A DNA stretch of 64,000 nt from Bubalus kerabau. Taxonomy: Eukaryota > Chordata > Mammalia > Artiodactyla > Bovidae. The DNA lies in NCBI RefSeq assembly GCF_029407905.1, contig NC_073627.1, forward strand, positions 131,825,697 through 131,889,696, read 5' to 3'. The notes beneath the pieces were generated by a model, which was given only the letters and a program-made list of their open reading frames with translations, was not told the DNA's origin and did not search any database. A program made the translations under genes and the position numbers. Every line of letters starts with the position of its first letter. The stretch's first letter is position 1. This document shows, piece by piece, positions 11,601 through 21,934 of this stretch.

Positions 11601-12313
11601 CGTAGCCTGAACTGTGAACTGACATTTGGCTGTGAACCCCCATTTTCATAAACCTGGATGTGTTGCTGGTCGTTGGCATGTTCCTTCCAGTTGATAAAAA
11701 TGGAGTTGCTAGTGGCATGGGGATTTTCTTTTTGTTCCTGAAGTCCTTCACTTTCTCTCAACCTACTGGATCCATCTGTCAAGGCCTGAAGGAATTTACT
11801 GAGTCTCACTAAGACTTTCAGCCTCCACTGCTGAGAAGTGAGTCTCCGATTAGGATTTACAGAAAGTATCCAGGACTGGGATCTGTCTCTATTTACCAGT
11901 CCTTTGGACGGCTGCTGATGAGAAATGAGTTCTACAAAATTCTTAAGCAATATACTGCTACGGTCAGTAATCAGAGCTGGGTACTGTTCCAGCAGAATGT
12001 CCAAAACTTTTAAAGAGTCCTCCTGAATTCCTTCAGTAATGTGAGTCATGGCACTAGAGAGATGGGCACTTACCAAAGGAAAAAATGGAGAAATTTGTTC
12101 AGCTCGTATTTTGGGGGCCAGGAATTGAAGAAGTTGAACTGCTGCTAATCGTACATTAGCATCTTTATCTGTAAACACAGCAGTCACTTCACTTAATATG
12201 TTTGAAAGGTGTGCATCAATTATATATGGGTATTGAGACAAAAGGTCTTTAAGTCCAAGAAGAGCACTTTGTTTAACCCCAGCATTGTAGTGATGCATCT
12301 GTGACAGCAAATC
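11601..12313 (-). CDS. TEX10: TEX10, second coding exon (HEAT/ARM-like region)
   Basis: A large 713-base exon encoding about residues 61-297. The acceptor is TTTATAG before GAT TTG CTG (DLL), and the donor GTAAGG follows CTA CG at 11,601, leaving two bases of a codon. The translation is helical and repeat-like; FTDKDANVRLAAVQLLQFLA is a typical HEAT-type helix pair, as in the Ipi1/TEX10 N-terminal domain that contacts PELP1 in the complex. The C-terminal part becomes polar (ENPHATSNSIF, then VYENGGSQPNVSSQFRLR), probably a loop. No stop or frameshift interrupts it, so the copy looks functional. Confidence 0.95.
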
Positions 12314-12840
12314 CTATAAATAAAAATACAGGTTTTAGGTATATACATATACATACACATCATTTTCAAATAAACAGTGCTAACTGAAACTATGCGAATA
12401 AACTGACACTTCAGTGGGTGTCCAGGGCTGCTTCAGTAGGTATTTTTCCAGTGTTACTTTGAGAAAAATTTAGTTTTAAGATCAGAAACAGTTTTAGCTT
12501 TAACACAGCTTTGGCTTCATAAAAGAATTATTTAATTTTCAGTCAGTATTTTCTCATTTTGAAATTACACAGGATTAGGCACACAGTTGTTTAAACTGAC
12601 AGCAATCATCATCACCACTTAAAGACCTACTATGTACCATATACGTATTTACACTATTTTCTGCCTATTTTAAGGGGTCTTTCAGGGTGTCTGTGTATTT
12701 TAGTCAGAGTGTAACATATGGCAATTTTATTTGTAGAATAATTTATATAATCTGTAAAGAAACCACAACTTCAAATATCTTTTTGATATTATTTAACCTG
12801 CAGAGATTAGAAAGCAAAACTAGAAAACGTGTATCTTCAC
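12314..12840. other. TEX10 intron, no features seen
   Basis: AT-rich intron between the first and second coding exons. Nothing is recognised before the L1 fragment. Confidence 0.5.
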
Positions 12841-13325
12841 AAAGATTTGTTCACAAATGTCTCTAATAGCATTATTCATAAGAGTCAAAAAGTGGGAGTA
12901 AGCAAATGCCCATCAACTGTTGAGTGAAAAAATATGACAAAACTCTGCACTGGAATACTATTTGACAATACAAAGGTATGAAGTATTGTTCTGATATGTG
13001 CTGTAACATGGATGAACCCCAAAAACATGCTAAGTGAAAGACCAGTAACAGACCACATTTCATGATTCCATTTATATGAAGAGTCCAGAATAAGCAAATC
13101 TTTACTGATAGCTTAGTGGCTGTCTAGTGGGGGGGAGGAAATGGGGAGCAACTTCTAATAGGTGTAAGGGTTCTTTCTAAAGTGACAAAAATGTTTTAAA
13201 ACTAGATTACTGTGATAGCAGTCTAACAATGTAAATATATTAAAAACCACTGAATTGTCCACTTTAAGTAATAAATTTTATTATGTGCAAATTACATTTT
13301 AATAAAGCTGTTACATTTTTAAGCA
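12840..13325 (+). repeat. L1M 3' fragment
   Basis: Reads CATTATTCATAAGAGTCAAA, then GCCCATCAACTG, TACTATTTGACAATACAAAG and an ending CACTTTAAGTAATAAATTTT. This is the recurrent 3' end pattern of old mammalian L1. It is antisense to TEX10. Confidence 0.8.
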
Positions 13326-13725
13326 AAACTACTGCTTAAATTTCAATTAATTTCACATTTACTATGAATCTGGAATAGCTATGCATTGTAAAGGTTCAAA
13401 AATGGGTAAGACAGGGTCCTATCTTAACGAGTTATAAAAACAGCTGAAGACCTGTCACATCAAAAAGATATAAAAATTACTTCCAGATGATATATTAAAT
13501 TATCAAATGAATATACAAGGGAGAAATCACTTTGACTTTAGCTGAGCAAGTCTTTCTGGAGGAAGTGGGAAAGCTGAGTGGCAGCATCACCTCTGAAAAA
13601 CAGACAAACTCCAATCTTCAGCCATTAATAAACCCTAAGAGTTAAAACAACTTTCCATAAAAGTACACCATTCTAGATGACTTCAAGGCATATCCTATCT
13701 TATCAAAAAAATGTTTATGATTTAC
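13325..13725. other. TEX10 intron next to the first coding exon
   Basis: No repeat is recognised. The donor of the first coding exon lies at its right edge. Confidence 0.5.
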
Positions 13726-13914
13726 CTTTATGTTAAGTTTTCTATTGTTTGTTGGAAGTGTTACATCCTCTTTGAGCTGCTCAGGCAGATGTATAGTCTT
13801 CGTTTTAAAGTTTGTAAGAGTAGCATTTTCTGACCTGGGCTTCTTCTTACCAACTTTTAGTTTTACTTTCTGAAAATCATCTTGGCGTTTTCTTTTTTTG
13901 GTCATTCTTGAGTA
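13726..13914 (-). CDS. TEX10: TEX10, first coding exon (start codon)
   Basis: This exon holds the start of TEX10, a nucleolar protein homologous to yeast Ipi1. TEX10 works in the PELP1-TEX10-WDR18 / LAS1L-NOL9-SENP3 assembly (rixosome, 5FMC) in 60S ribosome maturation, and it has also been linked to chromatin regulation in stem cells. The ATG is at 13,905-13,903, nine bases after an acceptor AG (13,916-13,915). The 60 codons begin MTKKRKRQDDFQ, a very basic segment with KKRKR and GKKKPR clusters that fits a nuclear or nucleolar targeting signal. The donor GTAAAT at 13,725 follows AAC ATA AAG (NIK), phase 0. Reading runs straight on into DLLSQ of the next exon. Identity rests on recognising the N-terminus and is strong because four consecutive exons agree in order and frame. 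Confidence 0.95.
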
Positions 13915-14765
13915 CTATGATAAAAGAATTAATTTAAAAACAATGAATACAGACCAAAGATAAATTATAAAAGAATAGAGAAGGTATTTTCTAACCTTTA
14001 CATTACTCTAACATTGTCAAGATCAACAATAACCATGCCAATGCATCAAAATATTAAATGGAAAATATCTTTATAAAGAAAAAAAAACTCACTTTACTTA
14101 AGATATTTCTGGCTACGGAACCCTTTGTCAAGCAATGTTCTAAATAGGAATCTTGGGTCGAGCGATGTGCTAAGTAGAAAACTTGTGTACACGTCAATTA
14201 ATATACTTATACTTCAATAAAAAAGGAAAAAAACTTCTGAAAATTTTTTGTTTTCATAGGATAAGAGGGAGATAGCACAGAGTTGCTCAAAGTATACCTT
14301 GCACCTACTGGGAAGCTCCTGGCCCCCAGAAACCCCCAAGAAACTCTAGCAAAACAAAGTCTAAACCAATGTTATTATTGAATACAGCCTGTAATAGCTA
14401 GGAAAAGTTTAATGAACCTAAGCTGGGTGCCTGAAAACGGGGACGATTCAGATATGCAGCAAGGACAGTCACTGGGCACTTCATGAGCAAGGAAAACAGT
14501 AAAGATGAAGAATAGGGGATACGCTTGGTAATAGGCAAAAATGAAAGTACTAGCATTCTGAACACCAGGAAAAGTTCAGACTAGATATAAACCGGAAACA
14601 AAAAAAGGAGGGGGAAAAAAAAATAAAAGGAAATACAGTGTAACAGAGGACTAAGGAACAAAGACCAGCTAGGCCGCTATTATAATAAATAACTCAGGTA
14701 TAACCCTGTCGAACTGCACTTCTCTTTCCCCATCACATTCTTTCAATTTACACACAGATTATCCC
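13915..14765. other. TEX10 first intron, proximal part
   Basis: AT-rich with an A-rich run near 14,600-14,640. No exon or named repeat is seen. Confidence 0.5.
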
Positions 14766-14769
14766 ACGT

Positions 14770-15235
14770 ACACACAAAATCTTTGATCTGTGCCTTATAC
14801 CCATTCCCAGCTACTGCTTAAACCCTTTATTTCTACCCAAGACTGTTCAAGTTTCCCCACCAGTATTCCTGCCTTGTCACCAGTGTCTACCTCATGGTCC
14901 ATTTGGTAATCACCAGAGGGCTCTTTCTAAACACAGATCTGATCAAGGCTCACAAGCTTTCAGCTGCTCCTTTTACTTGCTTACAGTAAAAACACCTGGG
15001 TTTGACAGATCAGCCATCCTTCCTAACTTCCTCTACAGCTTTATCTTCCCATCAACTAACCTCTATCTAAAAAAATAGCCTTCTATACCTGGAACTAGCT
15101 CAGCCCTTCTTGAAGCCTTTTCCACACAAAAATAATGAACCCTACCTTGCACTGTATTCCCGCCAGAGTAGATGTCTCTAGAATAAATAAAACTTCTCCT
15201 GATCTATCATAATGATCCTATACCTAGCTATTTTT
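14770..15235 (+). repeat. L2 LINE fragment
   Basis: Contains ATCACCAGAGGGCTCTTTCT, CAGATCTGATCAAGGCTCAC and a CTTGAAGCCTTTTCCACAC segment, the diverged pattern of L2 3' sequence. Confidence 0.65.
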
Positions 15236-15449
15236 TTAAGTCACAATGCTACATGTGGGAGTTCAAGAAATTTAAGCAAAATGAAGGTTTGCATTAAGAT
15301 TAATAAAATGGCTGGTCCAAGACCAGAAACTTGAAGTTTCAGGAATCCAGAAGCCAATCACCTATGACATTACATTCAAATTCACATGGTTACAAGGTTT
15401 TAACACATTAGAGCCCTATCACCTAGGGGTTGGCTACATAGGTTAAGAG

Positions 15450-15662
15450 CAGATACAAGAGAGCAACTAGCTCTTATCCAGACTCTTGCACTTTATAGCC
15501 TAGTTAAATCACCGTGTCTCAGTTTTTATCTACAAAACGGGGCTAATAATAATGCTTACCTCATACAGTTGTTACTAGGTAAGATGAATGAGGAGCAAAT
15601 GAGCTCATGTGTAAAATACTCAGAACTGTGCCTGGCACAGTAAACAGATATGCTATAAGCAC
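15450..15662 (+). repeat. MIR SINE
   Basis: Shows the MIR core and tail: GTGTCTCAGTTTTTATCTAC, AACGGGGCTAATAATAATGC and CAGAACTGTGCCTGGCACAG. Plus oriented within TEX10 intron 1. Confidence 0.9.
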
Positions 15663-15841
15663 AAACATGTATATTTTCTTAGTCTCATGACCAGTACATA
15701 CCAAGCATAATAGCAGATATACAAAAGCCTTCAGTTCTCACAAGACCATGCAAAGAAGGTGATGCTAAAACAATTTTAAAGATGTGTCAGTCTTTACTAA
15801 TGACTTGAAGAGGGTTTCCTAAATAAGACTGAACTCCAAGG

Positions 15842-15967
15842 AGGGAGGAGGGTTCAGGATGGGGAACACATGTAAACCTGTGGCGGATTCATTTTGATAT
15901 TTGGCAAATCTAATACAGTTATGTAAAGTTTAAAAATAAAATAAAATTTAAAAAAAAAAAAAAAAAA
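15842..15967 (+). mobile_element. Short bovine L1 3' tail
   Basis: GGGTTCAGGATGGGGAACAC followed by ATGTAAACCTGTGGCGGATTC and an A-rich end. The same text, better preserved, is the 3' end of the longer L1 at 43,890-44,500. It is severely 5'-truncated. Confidence 0.8.
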
Positions 15968-16525
15968 CCAACTTTATGTTATATATACTGCAATCTTGGT
16001 GAGAATTGGGGGAAAGATGGCAAAACGGCTTGCCTTATTTCATTTATCCCAATATCAAATTTTCAGCCCACCCACACCTCCAGTTATTCTGGTCTAAAAC
16101 ATGAGTAAATAAAAACTACAAAGAAGGCCCTAATACTCACTTGGCCTCTCGTAATTAAGCAAGCACAGTTTGTGAGCTTTCCCTACAATTACTATCTAGT
16201 ACCAGAGATGAAAACAAGTAGAACTAGATATTCAGAAAAATCGAATCAATTCACCCTCCACCCCCTAATTCTCTGTGCTATCTTTAGCCACTAACTAGCT
16301 GATCAGGGTCCAACACACAGTCAAGCTTGTACAAGCATTACCCACCACTTAGTGTCTGTTCTCCCTCCGTTAGGAAAGCTAACAGGACTGACCGCCCCTC
16401 CTTGACTTTTCAAGCTATTAAGATTATTATGGTACACAGGGAACATTTTTATACTAGGAACTCACAGTTCTACAGCAACTGTTATTTTCGCTTAAAATCA
16501 AGATTTTCATAATACAGCAAACCAA
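15968..16525. other. TEX10 first intron without recognised features
   Basis: No repeat or exon is identified. A 61-codon frame at 16,327-16,512 has no support. Confidence 0.5.
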
Positions 16526-16527
16526 AA

Positions 16528-16722
16528 GGCTTCCCTGGCGGCTCAGAGAGTAAATCTGCCTGCAATGCAGGAGACCCGGTTCGATCCCTGGGTCAGCAAG
16601 ATCCCTGGAGAAGGAAATGGCAACCCACTCCACTATTCTTGCCTGGAAAATCCCTTGGAAAGCGTACGCTAGAGCCCATGGGGTCACAAAGAGTCGGATA
16701 CGACTGAGAAACTAACACAAGC
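16528..16722 (+). mobile_element. Bov-tA SINE
   Basis: GGCTTCCCTGGCGGCTCAGA, GGTTCGATCCCTGGGTCAGC (B box region), then AAGGAAATGGCAACCCACTC and GAGTCGGATACGACTGAG. A full-length element in TEX10 intron 1. Confidence 0.92.
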
Positions 16723-16935
16723 CACTTTCACAGTAGCTGGTATCGAATAGATGGTAGGAACACCAACCTCAGGGACTGAGCTCTCACATCACTTAAAGCA
16801 GGTGAACCTCAAAAGTTTTCAAGATGAATTTCATATGCTCCAACTACAGGCTTTCTAATTTCAACAAAAGGGAGAGTCTAGGCTATCAGGATTTCGACCG
16901 AACCGAATTTCAGCTAGTTTGTCTGCCACCTCACT

Positions 16936-17045
16936 CAGTTCAGTTCAGTTCAGTCGCTCAGTCGTGTCCGACTCTTTGCCACCCCATGAATTGCAGCACG
17001 CCAGGCCTCCCTGTCCATCACCAACTCCCGGAGTTCACCAAGACT
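16936..17045 (-). mobile_element. BovB 3' tip, about 110 bases, with TSD
   Basis: A (CAGTT)n tail and then GTCGCTCAGTCGTGTCCGAC up to CCCGGAGTTCACCAAGACT, the last bases of BovB. CACCTCACT at 16,927-16,935 and 17,046-17,054 is a target-site duplication. It is an extremely 5'-truncated insertion about 350 bases from the CpG island. Confidence 0.93.
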
Positions 17046-17054
17046 CACCTCACT

Positions 17055-17394
17055 ACCCTCACCTAATTTCCAACTTCTTTCCACCCGCCAAAAAAAAAAA
17101 GTCAAGAAGTCACACTGTACTCAAGCCTTTGGTAATTTCCTCTTTAACCCTTTACGCTCACGAGTTCCTCCAAACTCTACCTAGGGGTCAATCGGAAACA
17201 CCTGACTTTTCAAAGAACAAATATCCCAGACCAGGACCACTCGAGACGTCCGATGGTCCGAACCTGCTCTGTTGGTTACTCCACACCTGGACTGCGAGAG
17301 CCGATTAAGAGACTACTGCGCATCCTCAACCCCAGACTTTGGTCCCGTATCCCGTAAGCGAAGACCCCGTGGTTTTCAAGAAACTATCGTTCCT
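17055..17394. other. TEX10 intron 1 near the CpG island
   Basis: CpG content rises toward the right. ACTGCGCATCC near 17,315 resembles half of an NRF1 site. No coding exon is seen. Confidence 0.45.
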
Positions 17395-18050
17395 TCTCCC
17401 ACCAGGGACGGCGGTCCGGACCACAGTCCAGGAAGCGGGGCCCAATAAACACACACCGGCCTAAAAGTCTCCTAGACCCGAAACCGCGCGAACCCGCCCA
17501 GTCACTTGAAACGCTTCAAATGCCCGCGGGCCGCCCCGCCCCCGCGCTGCCCCTCTCCGCACCCAGGCCCTGCTCTGCCGGAGCGCCACGACCCGGCCCC
17601 CGGGGGACGCAGACTGACCCCAGCCCGCCCTACCCTCCTGGCCGCGGACCGAGGGGCAAGGGCCCCGCGCGCCGTCCCGCGCCCCGGGAGGGCCCGGCCC
17701 GACCGGCGGCGGCCGCTCACCTGCGGGCCCAGCCGGGACCCGGGCGTGGAGGCAGAGGGGAAGAACGTGCGAGGAAGAGCCCAGTGGGCAACGGCGTGCG
17801 CCACCGGCCTCAGCCTCACGCTCCCAAAGCGTGTTTTCAAATCGCCTCGTCCTCACGCGGCCGCGTCTCCTTCCGCCGCCCGGAAATCAGGGCCCCTCCT
17901 CCGCCGCGCCGCGCTCACGTGATCACGGCCCGCAGCCGCGCGCAGCCGGGGAGGCGGGAGCGGGAGCGGGAGCGGCAGGCCCCGCCCCCAGGAGGAGGGG
18001 GCCCTCGCCGGAAGCTCCCCGCGCTCTGGGAATCCGAGATCGTAGAGCGC
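17395..18050. promoter_or_regulatory. CpG island, TEX10 promoter, possibly bidirectional
   Basis: A roughly 650-base stretch with very high GC and abundant CpG, in sharp contrast to the AT-rich flanks. No TATA box stands out. Visible motifs are a palindromic E-box TCACGTGA at 17,915-17,922, ETS-like CCGGAAAT near 17,880 and CCGGAAGC near 18,012, a GC box GCCCCGCCCCC near 17,980, and three GCGGGA hexamers at 17,954-17,971. The TEX10 first exon runs left from here. Frames are open through the island on both strands, but GC-rich DNA has few stops by chance, so I do not call a gene on the right-hand side. Divergent transcription is possible. Confidence 0.85.
17721..17890 (-). other. TEX10: TEX10 non-coding first exon (5' UTR), start approximate
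   Basis: Inside the CpG island the minus strand reads GGGCCCGCAG followed by GTGAGCGG, a strong donor at 17,720-17,719. The first coding exon has an acceptor nine bases before its ATG, so an upstream untranslated exon is required and this is the best donor in the island. The transcription start is not defined by any TATA box. I place the 5' limit near 17,890 only because ETS-like and Sp1-like motifs and the densest CpG lie there. The intron to 13,915 is about 3.8 kb. Confidence 0.7.
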
Positions 18051-18635
18051 AGGATCCAAGGACAAAGCTTGGTCCTCCATGAACTTCCTTGGCGTGCATT
18101 TACTGATGGGTGTCCGCACTGGTCACAGCTAGTTGAGGGCTGGCGTCTTCTCTCCCTGCTAGAACACTGTTCTTCAGACCTGGAGCCACATTCAAATAAG
18201 AGTATAAGTTGAACTGAATTGAAAAAGAGGAAAAGTTTGGGACTGCAAGAACCCTAGAATTCCTGGAACTTTAACCTGGATGGAGCAATTAAGAATTAGC
18301 TGACAAGAGGGCAAAATACACCTAGCACCTGGAGTCCGAAAGTCTTAGTTGAGGATTTTCTCTAATATTTAGTTTCTCAGCACTACGTAGGGTTCCTGCT
18401 ACTGAAATCAAGTGGGCTCAGAGAATTGAAGAGAGAAAGTTGAATGCCTAGAAAGGAAGAGGGAAAGCAAAGACAATGCGTCTTTGAAAGATAGCCTTGC
18501 CAAAGATTTGCAGGAGGCGGGGAGCCCCAGATATGGATTTTAGAACTTGATTTAAATTTGTTTCTACAGTTTACCAGGTTTTAAGACTTAGTAACGCGAA
18601 TAAGGAGTGAGCCTCAGTTTGCTGGATAGTGATTA
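18051..18635. other. Upstream flank of the TEX10 promoter
   Basis: GC drops quickly. A long frame from the island ends at 18,212 without a recognisable domain or splice context. No repeat is recognised. Confidence 0.5.
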
Positions 18636-18639
18636 AGAG

Positions 18640-18878
18640 CAGTGATCTCTAGGAGCTCAGTGGAAGAATCTGGTCCATGCCTCTCTCCAAGCTTAAGCTT
18701 TACATGTTTCTTCGCTTGTAGATGGCATTCTCTCTGTCTTCACAATGTCTTCCTTTCCTGTGTGTCTGTGCCCAAATTGCCTATTTGTAAGAACACACGT
18801 CATTTAGGGCGTACCCTAATGACCTCATTTTAACTTGATTACCTCTGTGAAGGTTTTTATTTCCAAATAAAGTCAAAC
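18640..18878 (-). repeat. Ancient mammalian repeat, same family as 62,545-63,005
   Basis: Minus-strand text corresponds to the well-known 'GACCTTATTTGGA ... AATCAAGTTAAAATGAGGTC ... TAGGG' family. The right-hand copy near 62,740 has the matching ATTTGGAGTAGAGC and GAGTTAAAGTCACTAGG. BovB cuts it off on the right. Confidence 0.65.
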
Positions 18879-20256
18879 CAGCAAATTTGGAAAACTCAGA
18901 AGTGGCCACAGGACTGGAAAAGGTCAGTTTTCATTCCAATCCTGAAGAAAGGCAATGCCAAAGAATCTCAAACTACCGCACAATTGCACTCATCTCACAC
19001 GATAGTAAAGTAATGCTCAAAATTCTGCAAGCCAGGCTTCAGCAATACGTGAACCATGAACTTCAGATGTTCAAGCTGGTTTTAGAAAAGGCAGAGGAAC
19101 CATAGATCAAATTCCCAACATCCGCTGGATCATTGAAAAAGCAAGAGTTCCAGAAAAACATCTATTTCTGCTTTATTGACTATGCCAAAGCCTTTGACTG
19201 TGTGGATCACAATAAACTGTGGAAAATTCTGAAAGAGTTGGGAATACCAGATCACCTGACCTGCCTCTTGAGAAACCTATATGCAGGTCAAGAAGCAACA
19301 GTTCGAACTGGACATGGAACAACAGACTGGTTCCAAATAGGAAAAGGAGTTCGTCAAGGGTGTATATTGTCACCCTGCTTATTTAACTTCTATGCAGAGT
19401 ACATCATGAGAAACGCTGGGCTGGAAGAAGCACAAGCTGGAGTCAAGATTGCTGGGAGAAATATCAATAACCTCAGATATGCAGATGACACCACCCTTAT
19501 GGCGGAAAGTGAAGAGGAACTAAAAAGCCTCTTGATGAAAGTGAAAGTGGAGAGTGAAAAAGTTGGCTTAAAGCTCAACATTCAGAAATGAAGATCATGG
19601 CATCTGGTCCCATCACTTCATGGGAAACAGATGGGGAAACAGTGTCAGACTTTATTTTTGGGGGGCTCTAAAATCACTGAAGATGGTGATTGCAACCATG
19701 AAATTAAAAGATGCTTACTCCTTGGAAGAAAAGTTATGATCAACCTAGATAGCATATTGAAAAGCAGAGACATTACTTTGCCAACAAAGGTCCATCTAGT
19801 CAAGGCTATGGTTTTTCCAGTGGTCATGTATGGATGTGAGAGTTGGACTGTGAAGAAAGCTGAGCGCTGAAGAGTTGATGCTTTTGAACTGTGGTGTTGG
19901 AGAAGACTCTTGAGAGTCCCTTGGACTGCAAGGAGATCCAACCAGTCCGTTCTGAAGGCGATCAGTCCTGGGTTCTCATTGGAAGGACTGATGCTAAAGC
20001 TGAAACTCCAATACTTTGGCCACCTCATGTGAAGAGTTGACTCATTGGAAAAGACTCTGATGCTGGGAGGGATTGGGGGCAGGAGGAGAAGGGGACGACA
20101 GAGGATGAGATGGCTGGATGGCATCACTGACTTGATGGACGTGAGTCTCAGTAAACTCCGGGAGTTGGTGATGGACAGGGAGGCCTGGTATGCTGTGATT
20201 CATGGGGTCACAAAGAGTTGGACACGACTGAGCGACTGAACTTACTTACTTACTAA
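18879..20256 (+). mobile_element. BovB LINE, 3' half with reverse transcriptase core
   Basis: The plus strand encodes the reverse transcriptase palm: FIDYAKAFDCVDHNKLWKIL, GVRQGCILSPCLFNFYAEYI and the catalytic YADDTTLMAES, then KAMVFPVVMYGCESWTVKK and the C-terminal part. A stop in TTCAGAAATGA and frameshifts near 19,590 and 19,860 break the frame. The endonuclease half is absent. A possible short TSD (AAACCAG) lies near 18,875 and 20,263. It invaded the ancient repeat on its left. Confidence 0.93.
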
Positions 20257-20263
20257 CACAAAA

Positions 20264-20600
20264 CCAGAGACTCTCTGAAGAAATGTGAAAAGGACGAGTT
20301 CAAATTTGCTACAATGATCAGGGACTGGAAAAGTGCATTCTCTAGGAATTGATCAATACAGTATATGCAAATGACTTGATACACTGCATGGCACACAGCA
20401 AGGCTTCAATAAATGGCAACAGATTTTCCTGTTGATGATATGTCATTGGACAGTGTTTGTGCAAAATGAAAACTTTTAGTCAAGTTTCTTGGATAAAGGA
20501 ACCAGTTCTGACTTTAAATTAAAAGGAATTTATTCAGAGAATATTGACTAACACAGAAAGGTGAGAAAGGCTGCTGATCCAGGCTTGGATAAAAGGAAGG
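20264..20600. other. Intergenic, possible MIR/L2 remnant
   Basis: CACTGCATGGCACACAGCAA and GGCTTCAATAAATGG near 20,380-20,415 resemble a MIR or L2 end. The rest is unrecognised. Confidence 0.4.
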
Positions 20601-21520
20601 AGGGAAAATACTCAGGAGCCAGGAGTACAACCGCTGTTTCACTACAAAATCTGTCCAAGACACAAGAATTGAAAATGAAGACATAAAATTATCTACACTT
20701 CTAGATATAATTGTATGCCTAAAAAATATCAACTGAAAGGCTACTAAAAACAATAAGAGAATTTTAAAAGGGTGCTGCTGCTGCTGCTAAGTCGCTTCAG
20801 TCATGTCCGACTCTGTGCTACCCCGTAGATGGCAGCCCACCAGGCTCCCCTGTCCCTGGGACTCTCCAAGCAAGAACACTGGAGTGGGTTGCCATTTCCT
20901 TCTCCGTGAGGCAGTATAAAATTAACACTCAGAAATCAATAGACTTCACATACACTAACAATAACCAGTTAGATAACAGGATAGAAAAGGAAGCATCTTT
21001 TGCAATAGCAATCAAAGCCTATAAAGTTCCTAGAATTGAATAAAACATTTGATTAGAATATTTAACTTCCTAAGTATACCTGTTGTCCCTAAATTAATTG
21101 GTGAATTGAATGAGATCCCAATAAATATGTCACCAGGGTTTTTTTTATAGACCTACACAAACTGATTAAAATTTTTATATGAAAAATTAAACAAGTAAGG
21201 ATAGCCAACAAATTTTTTTAAAAGGAAAGCAATGAGGAGGACCAACCTTATTGGATATGGAAATATAAAACCTCAGTGATTCAAACATAGTTTTGGCATA
21301 CAAATAGACAAACCAGTGGGCCAAAATACAAAATCTAGAAATAGAACCAAATAAACATGAGAGTTTATAAATTAAAAAAAAATTTATCTTTGGAGCCAGC
21401 CACTTAATAAAACATAAAGTTGGGCTCATATTTCATGTATTACATTCAAAGATGTAAATTTAAAAAACAAATCCATAAAAGTCCCAGCAAACAAAATGAG
21501 TGTATCATTTTACAACTTTG
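20600..21520 (+). repeat. L1 ORF2 region, interrupted by a Bov-A SINE
   Basis: ACTTCTAGATATAATTGTATG and later AATCAATAGACTTCACATAC, GATTCAAACATAGTTTTGGC follow the order of L1 ORF2. The element is split at about 20,773-20,912 by a SINE. Many stops are present. Confidence 0.75.
20773..20912 (-). mobile_element. Bov-A SINE monomer inside L1
   Basis: (GCT)n start, then AAGTCGCTTCAGTCATGTCC and GGAGTGGGTTGCCATTTCCT. It is the reverse of a Bov-A unit with its CAG tail. Confidence 0.88.
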
Positions 21521-21930
21521 GATTTCTTCTAGAACTTAAATACCAGGTGAAAGCTTTTAAAATTTGATTACAGGCTTTTCCCAAAACCTTTAGAAATTTT
21601 CTTTATGACCAAAAAAAAAAAGAGAGAGAGAAAGAGAAAGAAATCAAAAGTGAAGACAAATACTGAAAAAAAATTGCAACTCATATTACAGGTAGATGAT
21701 TAATTTTCTTAATATACAAAGAATTCCTAGAAATGAGGTGGGGGGGAAATCAAGTACTTGATAGAAAAATATTTATTTTCAGCCAGTTTACAGGAAGAGA
21801 AATAAATATCATTGTTACATAAAAGATATTCAGCCTAATTCACAAAAAGAGTAGTATAAATTAAAATAAGATTTTTTTCCCCTCACTTTTAAGCTTATAA
21901 AAATCCAAACTTCTTTAAAAAAAATTTTTT
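21520..21930. other. AT-rich intergenic, probable L1 continuation
   Basis: Contains an (AG)n-like run near 21,620-21,640 and A-rich text of the kind found in decayed L1. It cannot be assigned exactly. Confidence 0.35.
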
Positions 21931-21934
21931 TTTT

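Noticed and set aside
16528..16600. Possible tRNA gene (A and B box-like sequence)
   Set aside because: The box-like sequence is the tRNA-derived head of a Bov-tA SINE; no intact cloverleaf is present.
17461..18212. Overlapping frames of 112-230 codons on both strands in the CpG island
   Set aside because: GC-rich DNA has few stop codons. The frames are low-complexity (Pro/Arg/Ala), have no domain and mutually overlap in several frames. The TEX10 first exon explains the island.
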